NCBI GenBank assembly: GCA_902476875.1
Contig: CABSFC010000005.1
Location: 1-61,214 of the forward strand
DNA length: 61,214 nt
Direction of reading: 5' to 3'
Source: an uncultured Oscillibacter sp.
GTDB lineage: Bacteria > Bacillota > Clostridia > Oscillospirales > Oscillospiraceae
A program made the position numbers and the translations under genes. Below the pieces are notes generated by a model, which searched no databases, was not told the origin of the DNA, and saw only the letters and a program-made list of their open reading frames with translations. Of this stretch, positions 50,372 through 59,479 are shown piece by piece. Positions within the stretch are counted from its first letter, which is position 1. Each line of letters starts with the position of its first letter.

Positions 50372-51235
50372 GTGAAGACGAAAACTGAGAAACGGTACAG
50401 CTTTGCCGCGGACACCTGGCGACGTCTGTGTAAGAACAAACTGGCGATGGTGGGCGTCGCGATCCTGATTCTGTTGATCGTCTGCGCCGTGTTTGCGGAT
50501 GTCCTGGCCCCCTACTCCTCGGACGCGCAGGATCTGCTGGGCGCCTATCAGCTGCCCAGCAAGGCCCATTTCTTTGGCACGGATGAATATGGACGGGACA
50601 TTTTCAGCCGCTGCATCTACGGTGCCCGTATCTCTCTGGTGGTCGGCTTTATCGCTGTCGGCTTCGCCATTATCGCCGGTGTTATTTTGGGGTCCGTTGC
50701 CGGTTACTCCGGCGGCTGGATCGACAACGTGATCATGCGGGTCATGGACGTGCTGATGTCGATTCCGCAGATGCTGCTGGCCATCTCCATTTCCGCGGCG
50801 CTGGGCTCCGGCCTGTTCAACCTGATGTTGGCGGTGGGCATCGCCAGCACGCCGAGCTATGCCCGCATCGTGCGCGCCTCGGTGCTCTCGGTCAAGGATC
50901 AGGAGTATATTGAGGCCGCCAAGGCGATCGGCACAAGCGATCTGAAGATCATCGTCAAGCATGTGCTGCCCAACTGTATGGCGCCCATTATTGTGCAGGC
51001 GACGGCTGGCGTGGCGCTGGCCATTCTGACGGCCGCCGGACTGAGCTTCCTGGGCCTCGGCATACAGCCGCCCACGCCTGAGTGGGGCTCCATGCTGTCC
51101 TCCGGCCGTTATTATATCCGCGATAACTGGAATATGACAGTGTTTCCGGGCCTTTGCATCGCCGCGACCATCTTCAGCCTGAACGTATTGGGCGATGGTC
51201 TGCGTGACGCGCTGGACCCCAAGCTGCGTGACTGA
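50372..51235 (+). CDS. peptide ABC transporter permease (DppC type)
   Basis: A 287-aa permease with a charged N-terminus (TWRRLCKNKLAMVGVAILIL), the DppC-type FGTDEYGRDIFSRCIYGARI, and the EAA loop IVRASVLSVKDQEYIEAAKA-IG. The start is GTG at 50372, since GGGGGAGGTG lies about nine bases before it; a GTG at 50351 overlaps the previous stop. Ends 14 bases before the first ATPase gene. Confidence 0.95.
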   Translation: MKTKTEKRYSFAADTWRRLCKNKLAMVGVAILILLIVCAVFADVLAPYSSDAQDLLGAYQLPSKAHFFGTDEYGRDIFSRCIYGARISLVVGFIAVGFAIIAGVILGSVAGYSGGWIDNVIMRVMDVLMSIPQMLLAISISAALGSGLFNLMLAVGIASTPSYARIVRASVLSVKDQEYIEAAKAIGTSDLKIIVKHVLPNCMAPIIVQATAGVALAILTAAGLSFLGLGIQPPTPEWGSMLSSGRYYIRDNWNMTVFPGLCIAATIFSLNVLGDGLRDALDPKLRD

Positions 51236-51249
51236 GGAGGTAATTTGTG

Positions 51250-52287
51250 ATGGAGAACAACATCCCGGCGGGAACCCCGGAAGTGACAAACGAAAACCTC
51301 TTGGAGGTGCGCGGCTTGCAGGTCGAATACCGTACCAGCCGCGGCGCCGTGAAAGCAGTCAACGGCTTGAATCTGAACATTTCCATGGGCGAGACCCTGG
51401 GCCTGGTGGGTGAGACCGGCGCGGGAAAAAGCACCACGGCGTTCAGCATCATGCGTATTCTGCCGGACCCTCCCGCGAAAGTGACGGGCGGCGAAATCCT
51501 GTATAAAGGCACGGATCTGCTGCGGCTCTCCAACAAGGAGATGCGCGCGGTGCGCGGCGAGGAGATCTCCATGATCTTCCAGGACCCGATGACCTCCCTG
51601 GACCCGGTGAAAACGGTGGGCGCGCAGATTCAGGAAATGATCGAGCTGCATGAAAAAATAAGCCGCAAGGAGGCGTGGAAACGCGCCGAGGATATGCTGG
51701 AGGTCGTGGGCATCAAGCGTGAGCGCGCCAACGATTATCCCCACCAGTTCTCCGGCGGCATGAAGCAGCGCGTGGTCATCGCCATGGCCCTTTCCTGCAA
51801 CCCCAAGCTGCTGATCGCCGACGAGCCCACCACGGCGCTGGACGTGACGATCCAGGCCCAGGTCCTGGAGCTGATGAAAAAGCTGAAGGCCGACTACCGC
51901 ATGTCGATGATCATGATCACCCATGACCTGGGCGTTGTGGCTGAGATCTGCGACAAGGTGGCGGTGCTCTACGCCGGCAACGTGGTGGAATACGGCACGA
52001 TGGTGGACGTATTCGACGACCCGCGCCACCCTTACACCAGGGCGCTTTTCGACGCCACCCCCACATTGGACGGCGAGAAGCACAAGCTGAATGTGATCAG
52101 CGGCTTTTCCCCCGACCCCATCCATCTGCCGGAGGGGTGCGCGTTCCATCCCCGCTGTAAGGAGACCTGCGAGATCTGCTCCCGCGCCATGCCCGAAATG
52201 GTGGAGGTTGCGCCGGGCCATTTCGCCCGCTGCGTTCATGTCGGGCAGCCGGGAAAAAGCTCTGTTGAGGAGGTGCTTGCACAATGA
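51250..52287 (+). CDS. peptide ABC transporter ATPase (DppD type)
   Basis: A 345-aa ATPase: Walker A GLVGETGAGKSTTAF, signature FSGGMKQRVVIAMALSCNP, Walker B LLIADEPTTALDVTIQAQV, switch MIMITHDLGVVAEICDKVAV, and the oligopeptide/dipeptide C-terminal region HPRCKETCEICSRAMPEM, whose Cys residues bind a cluster or metal in relatives. ATG at 51250 follows GAGGAGGT; a GTG one codon earlier is an alternative. Its end overlaps the next ATPase gene by four bases. Confidence 0.96.
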   Translation: MENNIPAGTPEVTNENLLEVRGLQVEYRTSRGAVKAVNGLNLNISMGETLGLVGETGAGKSTTAFSIMRILPDPPAKVTGGEILYKGTDLLRLSNKEMRAVRGEEISMIFQDPMTSLDPVKTVGAQIQEMIELHEKISRKEAWKRAEDMLEVVGIKRERANDYPHQFSGGMKQRVVIAMALSCNPKLLIADEPTTALDVTIQAQVLELMKKLKADYRMSMIMITHDLGVVAEICDKVAVLYAGNVVEYGTMVDVFDDPRHPYTRALFDATPTLDGEKHKLNVISGFSPDPIHLPEGCAFHPRCKETCEICSRAMPEMVEVAPGHFARCVHVGQPGKSSVEEVLAQ

Positions 52288-53246
52288 GCAATGAGACGAA
52301 CACCCTGTTGGAGGTCAGGCACCTGAAAAAGTATTTTGCAACAAAGGCCGGCCCGCTCTGCGCGGTGGACGACGTGTCCTTTGAGATTGCCCGAGGGCAG
52401 ACCCTGGGCCTGGTGGGCGAGAGCGGATGCGGCAAATCCACCACGGGACGGGCGATCCTCCGGCTGCACGAGCCCACCGCCGGAGAGGTCGTCTTTGAGG
52501 GCGAGGACATTGTCGGCTACAACAGGAGCCGCATGAAGACCATGCGGAAGGAGATGCAGATCGTCTTCCAGGACCCCTATTCCTGTCTGAATCCCCGCAT
52601 GGATGTGAAGAGCCTGATCGAGGACTCCCTGAAGGTGAGCGGAAACGGCGAGAGCCGGAAGGAGCGGGAGGAAAAGGTCTACGAGGCCATGGGCCTGGTC
52701 GGCCTGGAAAAGCGCCTGGCGTCTTCCTATCCCCACGAATTGGACGGCGGCCGCCGCCAGCGCATCGGCATCGCCCGGGCGTTGATTCTGCAGCCGAAGT
52801 TCATCGTAATGGACGAGCCCGTGTCCGCGCTGGACGTCTGCGTGCAGGCACAGATTTTGAACCTGATGTTGGAGCTGCAGGAGAAGCTGGGGCTGACCTA
52901 TCTGTTTATTTCGCACAACCTCTCCGTGGTCAAGCACGTCAGCGACAACATCGCTGTCATGTATTTGGGCAAGATCGTGGAGGTGGCGTCCTACAAGGAC
53001 ATCTTCCTCTCGCCCCGCCATCCCTACACAAAAGCGCTGCTTTCGGCGATCCCCATCCCCAAGGCGCACCTGAACCGGGAGCGCATTATTCTGGAGGGCG
53101 ATATCACCAGCCCGGTAAACCCGCCTCCCGGCTGCCGGTTTGCCAGCCGCTGCTGGAAATGCAAGGATATCTGCAAAGAGCAGTGCCCTGAGCTGCGCAA
53201 GGTTGGAAACTCCATTGTGGCGTGCCACTTTGCCGAGGAAGACTGA
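52284..53246 (+). CDS. peptide ABC transporter ATPase (DppF type)
   Basis: A 320-aa ATPase: Walker A GLVGESGCGKSTTGR, a signature of the variant form ELDGGRRQRIGIARAL (Asp for the usual Ser), Walker B FIVMDEPVSALDVCVQAQIL, switch YLFISHNLSVVKHVSDNIAV, and a C-terminal Cys group RCWKCKDICKEQCPEL. It completes the five-gene importer and precedes the M32 carboxypeptidase by 33 bases. Confidence 0.96.
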   Translation: MSNETNTLLEVRHLKKYFATKAGPLCAVDDVSFEIARGQTLGLVGESGCGKSTTGRAILRLHEPTAGEVVFEGEDIVGYNRSRMKTMRKEMQIVFQDPYSCLNPRMDVKSLIEDSLKVSGNGESRKEREEKVYEAMGLVGLEKRLASSYPHELDGGRRQRIGIARALILQPKFIVMDEPVSALDVCVQAQILNLMLELQEKLGLTYLFISHNLSVVKHVSDNIAVMYLGKIVEVASYKDIFLSPRHPYTKALLSAIPIPKAHLNRERIILEGDITSPVNPPPGCRFASRCWKCKDICKEQCPELRKVGNSIVACHFAEED

Positions 53247-53279
53247 GCTGCCAATATCACAAAAAAGGAGCGCGCCCAT

Positions 53280-54779
53280 ATGAAAAAAGAACAGGCAATC
53301 AAGGACTTTCGGGCCCTGATGCGGGAGATCAACCACCTCACCTGCATCGAGGAGGAAATGATGTGGGATACCCGTGTGAACCTCCCGCCCAGGGGCGCGG
53401 AATACCGCAGCGAGCTCATGGGATATATCTCCAACCAGAAATACAAGCTGAAGACCTCTCCCCGAATGGAGGAGCTTTTGCAGGAGCTTTCGCAGTATAC
53501 GTTTGACGATGTGATTCTCCGGCGCATGATCCAGCTGGCCCGCCGGGACTTTGACCGCCTGACCCGAATCCCCGCGGATCTGGAGGAGCGCTATGCCAAG
53601 CATGGGATCATGACGGAGCTTATTTGGCAGGAGGCCAAAAAGAAGAACGACTATGAAATGGTCAAGGGCGTTCTGAAGGACAGCTTCGAGTTTAAGCGGG
53701 AGTATGCCGCGTGCTTTGGCTGCGACAATGTCATGGACTATCTGCTGGACAACTGGGAGCCGGGTTCCGACACGGCGCAGGTGGACGCGATCTTCACGGA
53801 CATCAAATCGTATATTCTGCCCACGCTGGACAAGATCCGCGCCTCGGGAAAGCCGTATGACAGGAAAAAGATCCAGGGCAGCTATCCCCGGGAGCAGCAG
53901 CTGGCGCTGATTCATGACGTGACCGCGCTGGTGGGCTATGACCACGAGGCCGGCCGCATCGGGGAGAGCGCCCATCCCTTTACGCTGCGCCTGTGTCCCC
54001 GCGACGATATGCGCTTCACGGTCACCATCTATGAGAATGACTTCAGCAACGCGCTGATCTCCTCGCTCCACGAGGGCGGCCATGCGATGTATGGACAGAA
54101 TCTGGCGCCTGAACTCAGAGGGACGACGCTGGCGTGGGGCACCTCCTGGGGCTTTGACGAGGGCCAGGCCCGCTTCTTTGAAAACTTTGTGGGGCGCAGC
54201 CTGCCCTTCTGGAAGCGCATCTTCCCCATGGCGCAGGCCCGCTTCCCGCAGCTGAAGGACATGAGCCCCGAGGAGTTCTACTGCAACCTGAACGCCGTGA
54301 ACTGCGGCCCGCTGCGGCTGTACGCGGACGAGATGACATACAACCTGCATATCATCATCCGCTATGAGATCGAGAAGCTCTATTACGCGGGGCTGATCGA
54401 CGTGGATGAGATACCGCGGATGTGGAACGACAAATACGAGGCGTATTTGGGCTACAGACCCAAAAACGACACGGAGGGCGTCCTTCAGGATGTCCACTGG
54501 TTCAGCGGCTGGATCGGCTATTACCAGTGCTATGTTCTGGCCAACTGCTACGACGGCCATTTCCTGCACGCCTCCATGAAGGAGATTCCGGACTTTTGGG
54601 ACAAGGTCGGCAGGGGCGAGTTCAGAGAGATCAACGACTGGCACAACCGCAATGTGCGCAGCACGGGCAACCTGTATCCGCCCGCCGAGACCCTTTACCG
54701 CTTCTCCGGCGAAAAGCTTTCCGCCAAACACTATATCCAGTATCTGAAGGATAAGTTTGAGCCCCTGTATGGGATTTGA
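53280..54779 (+). CDS. M32 family metallocarboxypeptidase
   Basis: A 499-aa zinc carboxypeptidase (Taq/thermostable type) that removes C-terminal residues from peptides in the cytoplasm. The active site is SLHEGGHAMYGQNL (HExxH) near residue 262 and the second metal ligand Glu in WGFDEGQARFFENFVGRSLP; the family N-terminal block WDTRVNLPPRGAEYRSELMG and C-terminal GYYQCYVLANCYDG are present. AAGGAGCG precedes the ATG. Its place behind a peptide importer gives a direct functional link. Confidence 0.95.
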   Translation: MKKEQAIKDFRALMREINHLTCIEEEMMWDTRVNLPPRGAEYRSELMGYISNQKYKLKTSPRMEELLQELSQYTFDDVILRRMIQLARRDFDRLTRIPADLEERYAKHGIMTELIWQEAKKKNDYEMVKGVLKDSFEFKREYAACFGCDNVMDYLLDNWEPGSDTAQVDAIFTDIKSYILPTLDKIRASGKPYDRKKIQGSYPREQQLALIHDVTALVGYDHEAGRIGESAHPFTLRLCPRDDMRFTVTIYENDFSNALISSLHEGGHAMYGQNLAPELRGTTLAWGTSWGFDEGQARFFENFVGRSLPFWKRIFPMAQARFPQLKDMSPEEFYCNLNAVNCGPLRLYADEMTYNLHIIIRYEIEKLYYAGLIDVDEIPRMWNDKYEAYLGYRPKNDTEGVLQDVHWFSGWIGYYQCYVLANCYDGHFLHASMKEIPDFWDKVGRGEFREINDWHNRNVRSTGNLYPPAETLYRFSGEKLSAKHYIQYLKDKFEPLYGI

Positions 54780-54887
54780 CCGTTTCGTCCGCGGGGCGGA
54801 ACTGGCCGGTTGACAAGGCCGATCAGGAGATTCGGCGCAAAGCCGCGTCTTCCCGGAAAATACATATTACTATAGGAGGAAAGAACT

Positions 54888-55283
54888 ATGCCCGCTGTAC
54901 ACATCAAAACGAATGTTGCTTACTCTGACGAGCAGAAGACCGCTGTCCTGCGTGAGATGACCAAGGTGATGGTGGATGTCGCCCATAAAAACGAAGAGGC
55001 CGTTATGGTCACGCTGCTGAAGGTGGACGGCACCATGGGCAACACCGACGAGCCCTTTGCCTATGTGGATATCCGCAGCATGAACGGGATCGAGCACAAG
55101 ATGAACAACGACGTCTGCGTCGAGATGACCAAGATCCTGGAGGGCGTGCTGGGCGTCAATCCCCTGCGCCAATATCTGGTGTTCACCCGCGTGCCGGAGA
55201 CCTGCTGGGGCCTTATGGGCGGAATTTCCATCTGGGACGCCAAGAGCCGCGTCTGGGTCGTCAACGGCGAGCCCTGCAAGTAA
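54888..55283 (+). CDS. MIF-like tautomerase superfamily protein
   Basis: A 131-aa protein of the macrophage migration inhibitory factor/tautomerase superfamily. Pro1 (after Met removal: MPAVHIKTNVAYSDEQK) is the catalytic base of the superfamily; the two beta-alpha-beta units and DEPFAYVDIRSMNGI are visible. Members tautomerise keto-enol forms of phenylpyruvate-like acids. In this setting it could act on aryl 2-oxoacids, but this is inference. TAGGAGG precedes the start. Confidence 0.88.
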   Translation: MPAVHIKTNVAYSDEQKTAVLREMTKVMVDVAHKNEEAVMVTLLKVDGTMGNTDEPFAYVDIRSMNGIEHKMNNDVCVEMTKILEGVLGVNPLRQYLVFTRVPETCWGLMGGISIWDAKSRVWVVNGEPCK

Positions 55284-55456
55284 AACGGCGCGTCTCCCCG
55301 CCTGCGGCGGAGCGGCCGCCGTGCGCCGCCGCTGGCCGCGAAAACAGCGCGCTTCACGTTCGTGAAAGCCGTGGAGCATGAAAATGACAGCAAATGCAAG
55401 CTTGCGGAAGCTGTTACCCAGTACCGTACTATCAATATTACAGGAGGCTATCAGTT

Positions 55457-56041
55457 ATGGCAAAGAAGAATATTGGCGCCCATCCCGCGATTTCCCCCAT
55501 CCCCGCTTTCATGGTGTCCTGCGCGGATAAGGCAGGCAATTCTGACATCATCACCATTTCCTATGGCGGCATTGTCAGCGCCGTGCCTCCCATGGTCTAC
55601 ATCTCTGTGCGCGACACCCGCTATTCCTATCCGATGCTCAAGGAGAGCAACGAGTTTGTCATCAACATTCCCGGCGAAAACCTGGCCAAGGAGACGGACA
55701 TCTGCGGCATCACCACCGGCCGGAAGGTGGACAAGTGGGAGCTGTGCAAGCTGACCAAGGAGGCCGGCGAGATCGTAAAGGCCCCCATGATCAAGGAGTG
55801 CCCCGTGAACATGGAGTGCGTCACACGCCACGTGATCCATCTGGGTTCCCATGACATCTTCCTGGCGGAAGTGGTCGCCACCCACGCGGAGGAGGATGTC
55901 CTCAATGACAAGGACAAGGTTATGATCGACAAGGTCAAGCCCTTCGCGTTCTGCTACAATATTCAGGAATACTGGACCCTGAAGGACCTGATCGGCCACT
56001 ACGGCTGGGCCAAGCGGGATCTGGATGAGATGAACAAGTAA
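55457..56041 (+). CDS. flavin reductase-like FMN-binding protein
   Basis: A 194-aa member of the flavin reductase/FMN-binding split-barrel group: ISYGGIVSAVPPMVYISVRD and RYSYPMLKESNEFVINIPGE, NLAKETDICGITTGRKVDKW fit the family. Such proteins often reduce FMN or use it to handle NAD(P)H-dependent reductions in anaerobes. ATG at 55457 follows ACAGGAGGC. Preceded by a 173-base GC-rich spacer with no gene. Confidence 0.88.
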   Translation: MAKKNIGAHPAISPIPAFMVSCADKAGNSDIITISYGGIVSAVPPMVYISVRDTRYSYPMLKESNEFVINIPGENLAKETDICGITTGRKVDKWELCKLTKEAGEIVKAPMIKECPVNMECVTRHVIHLGSHDIFLAEVVATHAEEDVLNDKDKVMIDKVKPFAFCYNIQEYWTLKDLIGHYGWAKRDLDEMNK

Positions 56042-56150
56042 TCTGCTTCTTTGCTTGCGGAAAGGCGGCTGTTTCTCTGCCCTGTTTGGGGCGGAGGCGG
56101 TCCGTCTCTTCCGCTTTTCAGACGAAAGACTTTGGTATAGGAGGCGAGCT

Positions 56151-57533
56151 ATGAGCAGTGAGACCTACGAGGCGCTCTTTCAGGATATCGACGACCACAT
56201 GCGGGGCTACATCGAGGAGCTGTGCGATTTTTTGCGGATTCCCGGTGTGAGCACCTACCCGGATGGTCGGGAAAACATCGAAAAGGCGGCAAACTGGATT
56301 CTGGAAAAGCTCCGTGGACTGGGCTTTGAAGGAAAGCTGCGCCAGACGGAGGGCTGGCCTATTGTGATGGCGGAGCATGTATACCGCTCGGGGGCGCCGC
56401 GTCTTCTCATTTACGGGCACTACGATGTACAGCCCGAAATGCCTGTTGACGAGTGGCTCACGCCGCCCTTCGAGCCCGCCATCCGCGACGGGGCGGTGTA
56501 TGCCCGGGGCGCGAATGACGACAAGGGCCAGGTTTACACCTATCTGAAAGCGCTGGAGAGTTACCGGCGGGTCTACGGTGAGATTCCGCTCAACATCCTG
56601 TTTGTCATTGAGGGCGAGGAGGAGATCGGCAGCAAGAGCCTGCTGCGCCTTATGCGCGAAGAGCCGGAGCGCCTGCAGGCGGATATCTTCCTCATGTCCG
56701 ACAGCTCTATGCTCTCCAAGGATATTCCAGCGATCACCTGCGGCTTCCGCGGGATCATGGCGATGGAGCTGAGCATACAGACGATGACGAAGGATCTCCA
56801 CTCCGGCCTGTTCGGCGGCATTGGGCTGAACGCGGGGGAGGTGCTGGCCGGACTGCTGGCGAAAATGAAGGACCGGGATGGAAGGATCACGATCCCCGGC
56901 TTCTATGACGACGTGATTCCGCTGACGGCGCGGGAAAAAGAGGAGATGGACAAGCTGCCCTACGACGAGGGGGCGGTGGCGCGGAGCCTGGGGATGCCTC
57001 GGCTGTCCGGCGAGGCGGGGTATACAGCCATTGAGAAAAAGAGCTGCCGGCCCACGCTGGATATCAACGGCATGTGGTGCGGCTTCACAGGCGAGGGGTC
57101 CAAGACCGTGATCCCGGCCCGGGCCCATGCCAAGCTCAGCAGCCGTTTGGCGCCGGGGCAGACGCCGGAGGCCATTTTCAACCGCTTTGAAGCGTTCATC
57201 CGGGAAAATCTCCCCCGGGGCGTAAAGGCGGAGGTCACGTATGGGTTCGGCGCGCTGCCGGTCCTGGTGGACATGACGGACCCCAATATCGGCAAGGCCG
57301 CGGAGGCGATCCGGGAGGGCTTTGGCCGGGAGGCGGCCTATATCCGTTCCGGCGGCACCGTGCACATCGTCAGCGAGATCAAGAACGGACTGAAAATTCC
57401 GTCGCTGCTGATACTGGGCTGGGGACGGCCGGAAAACGGCTCTCACTCGCCCAATGAGTGCTTTTACATCGACGATTTCCGCGGCGCTGTACGCAGCCTG
57501 TGCGTGCTGTTTCAAAAGCTTGCCAACAACTGA
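56151..57533 (+). CDS. M20 family dipeptidase
   Basis: A 460-aa metallopeptidase with the M20 di-metal site: LLIYGHYDVQPE (His, Asp), ARGANDDKGQVYTYLKA (bridging Asp), VIEGEEEIGSKSL (Glu pair), SDSSMLSKDIPAI (Asp) and NGSHSPNECFYI (last His). The lid domain lies in the middle (RAHAKLSSRLAPGQTPEAIF). It cleaves dipeptides or related amides in the cytoplasm. ATG at 56151 follows TAGGAGGCG; the frame is open 32 codons further without a site. Confidence 0.95.
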   Translation: MSSETYEALFQDIDDHMRGYIEELCDFLRIPGVSTYPDGRENIEKAANWILEKLRGLGFEGKLRQTEGWPIVMAEHVYRSGAPRLLIYGHYDVQPEMPVDEWLTPPFEPAIRDGAVYARGANDDKGQVYTYLKALESYRRVYGEIPLNILFVIEGEEEIGSKSLLRLMREEPERLQADIFLMSDSSMLSKDIPAITCGFRGIMAMELSIQTMTKDLHSGLFGGIGLNAGEVLAGLLAKMKDRDGRITIPGFYDDVIPLTAREKEEMDKLPYDEGAVARSLGMPRLSGEAGYTAIEKKSCRPTLDINGMWCGFTGEGSKTVIPARAHAKLSSRLAPGQTPEAIFNRFEAFIRENLPRGVKAEVTYGFGALPVLVDMTDPNIGKAAEAIREGFGREAAYIRSGGTVHIVSEIKNGLKIPSLLILGWGRPENGSHSPNECFYIDDFRGAVRSLCVLFQKLANN

Positions 57534-57554
57534 GTTTGATCGGAGGATCAGAGT

Positions 57555-58070
57555 ATGCGCGAAGAGACCATTCCCAAGGCGAAAGCGGTGGAAGACGTAC
57601 GGATCATGGCGGAGCGGCTGGCGTTTTTGCACTACGCCTTCGCAAGGGTCCTGGGCGAGGAGCTGGACGCTGAGACGGCGGACCGGCTGACCCGGCGCGC
57701 CATTGAGGAATACGGCCGCCTTGCGGCGGATTCCGTGACGGAAAAACTGCGGGAGCAGGGGAAGAACATCACCCTGATGAATTTCCGCTACGGCAAAGAC
57801 CTCCCCTCCGTGGGGTGGGAGTACACGCCCGTTTCCATGCCCCCGGATAAGCCGGCCGGGAAGATCAGCAAAATCACCTATTGTCCATTGGCGGCCACAT
57901 GGAAAAAGCTGCCGGATGGCGCCCGCCTGGGCCGGTATTACTGCTGGATCGACCAGATGAAATACAAGGCCTATGGCAAGGGGTATCGCTGCTTCCATGA
58001 CAAAAACGCGATGGATGGCGACGACTACTGCATCATCCGGTGTGAACTGGATGAGCCGGAGGAAAACTGA
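57555..58070 (+). CDS. L-2-amino-thiazoline-4-carboxylic acid hydrolase-like protein
   Basis: A 171-aa protein. Its length, helical N-terminus (LAFLHYAFARVLGEELDAET), ITYCPLAATWKKL and the C-terminal GRYYCWIDQMKYKAYGKGYR-CF with DGDDYCIIRCEL resemble the ATC hydrolase family, named for ring opening of 2-amino-thiazoline-4-carboxylate to N- or S-carbamoyl-cysteine. Several paired Cys/Asp residues could bind metal. It is the last gene of the peptide island, 21 bases after the dipeptidase. Family call is from pattern memory; exact substrate open. Confidence 0.75.
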   Translation: MREETIPKAKAVEDVRIMAERLAFLHYAFARVLGEELDAETADRLTRRAIEEYGRLAADSVTEKLREQGKNITLMNFRYGKDLPSVGWEYTPVSMPPDKPAGKISKITYCPLAATWKKLPDGARLGRYYCWIDQMKYKAYGKGYRCFHDKNAMDGDDYCIIRCELDEPEEN

Positions 58071-58140
58071 CCGCCCTTTGCCCGAAGGGACCCCCGAAAG
58101 GCGAGAAACGCGTCAGTATCGCTGAAAAAGAGAAACATGA

Positions 58141-58175
58141 ACAGCCGGAGGGCCCCGCAGGGGTCCTCCGGCTGT
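58141..58175 (-). terminator. stem-loop at the end of guaD
   Basis: ACAGCCGGAGGGCCCC (58141-58156) and GGGGTCCTCCGGCTGT (58160-58175), 15 of 16 pairs plus one wobble/mismatch. It follows the guaD stop on the minus strand by 14 bases; T-rich stretch begins a few bases later. Confidence 0.75.
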
Positions 58176-58189
58176 CTGACAGACCGACG

Positions 58190-59479
58190 TTATGACGCTT
58201 TTTGCGTCTGTTCTGCGGCGAACACCTTTCGCCCCGCGCTCCACACCGCCTGGATGGCGCCGCTCTGGCGGCGGTACACGCACCGCTCCAGCCGCTCCGC
58301 CGCCGTCAGGAGGTGGGGCTGGGGAAGACGGTCGTCCGCCAGGACGACGGCGTGGAGGGGGTTCCCCGGCGCGAAGCCCGGCCGCTCGCCGAAATACGCG
58401 GCCCCGGCGGAGGTGCCCAGGTACCAGCCCTCCGGCACCGTCAAAAAGTCCGTTTGCCAATCGTCCAGGATGCGCCGGGCCTTGGAGGCCCGGATGGAGG
58501 ACGCCACCACGTCGAACATGCTCAGACGGTCGCCGCCGGCGATGTCGCTGCCCAGGGCCACCTTCAGCCCCTCGTTCAGCATGAGGCGCACCGGGGCCGT
58601 GCCGGAGCAGAGGTTCTGATTGGAGTCCGCGCAGTGGACCACCGTCACGCCCGCGTCCCGGATGGCCCGCCGCTCCCGCTCGTCGCACCAGACGCAGTGG
58701 GCCATGACGGCGCGGCTGTTCCACATGCCGTACTTGGCGTAGGTCTCCCAATACTGTTCGCAGTCCGGGTGGAGCTGCCGCACCCAGTCCATCTCCGCCC
58801 GGTTCTCCGACAGATGGGACTGCACCGGCAGGTCCCGCTCCAGCGCCAGCTCACCCAAAAACGCCATCAGTCCGTCGGAGCAGGAGGGGGTGAACCGGGG
58901 CGTCAAAATGGGCCTGACGCGCCGGAAATCCTGACACGCTTCCAGCCACCGCAGGGTCTCCCGCCTGGATTCCTCCGTGGTCTCCTCCAGCAAACCCGGC
59001 GCGCTGTTGCGGTCCATGTTGACCTTGCCCACATACCCGGTGACGCCCGCCCTTTCCAGCTCCTCCATCAGAATCAGCGTGGCGTCGGTGTGGAGGGAGG
59101 AGAACATGCACACCCGGGTGGTGCCGTTTTCCACCAGCTCCGCCGCCAGCTTTTTGTAGACCTCCCGGGCGTAGTCCGGGTCGGCGAAGCGGGCCTCGGT
59201 GGGGAAGGCGTAGGCGTTCAGCCAGTCCAGCAGGGGCAGGTCCATGCCCATGCCCAGCATGGGGTACTGGGGGGCGTGGAGGTGGAGGTCGGCGAAGGAC
59301 TGCAAGATCAGGGCGTCCCCGAAGTCCTCGACCGGCGCGCCGGTATACTGCTCCGGCAGGACGGGGAACACGCCGGTGATGACGCCGTCCTCCGCGATCA
59401 AATAGCCGTTTTCCGTGACATCCAGCTTCCCCGGGGACGGGGCGGACACGATGGTGCCCTTTAAAATCGTGACAGCCAT
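58190..59479 (-). CDS. guaD: guanine deaminase
   Basis: A 429-aa amidohydrolase that converts guanine to xanthine and ammonia. Metal ligands: FADLHLHAPQYPMLGMGMDL (HxH, plus the PQY feature of guanine deaminases), QSHLSENRAEMDWV (His), MAHCVWCDERERR (His) and LGSDIAGGDRLSMFDV (Asp). LLDWLNAYAFPTEARFADPD is the guanine deaminase block. ATG at 59479 follows GAGGTG; 44 in-frame upstream codons overlap the leader and are not used. Behind a purine riboswitch, which fits a purine enzyme. Confidence 0.95.
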   Translation of the reverse strand: MAVTILKGTIVSAPSPGKLDVTENGYLIAEDGVITGVFPVLPEQYTGAPVEDFGDALILQSFADLHLHAPQYPMLGMGMDLPLLDWLNAYAFPTEARFADPDYAREVYKKLAAELVENGTTRVCMFSSLHTDATLILMEELERAGVTGYVGKVNMDRNSAPGLLEETTEESRRETLRWLEACQDFRRVRPILTPRFTPSCSDGLMAFLGELALERDLPVQSHLSENRAEMDWVRQLHPDCEQYWETYAKYGMWNSRAVMAHCVWCDERERRAIRDAGVTVVHCADSNQNLCSGTAPVRLMLNEGLKVALGSDIAGGDRLSMFDVVASSIRASKARRILDDWQTDFLTVPEGWYLGTSAGAAYFGERPGFAPGNPLHAVVLADDRLPQPHLLTAAERLERCVYRRQSGAIQAVWSAGRKVFAAEQTQKAS

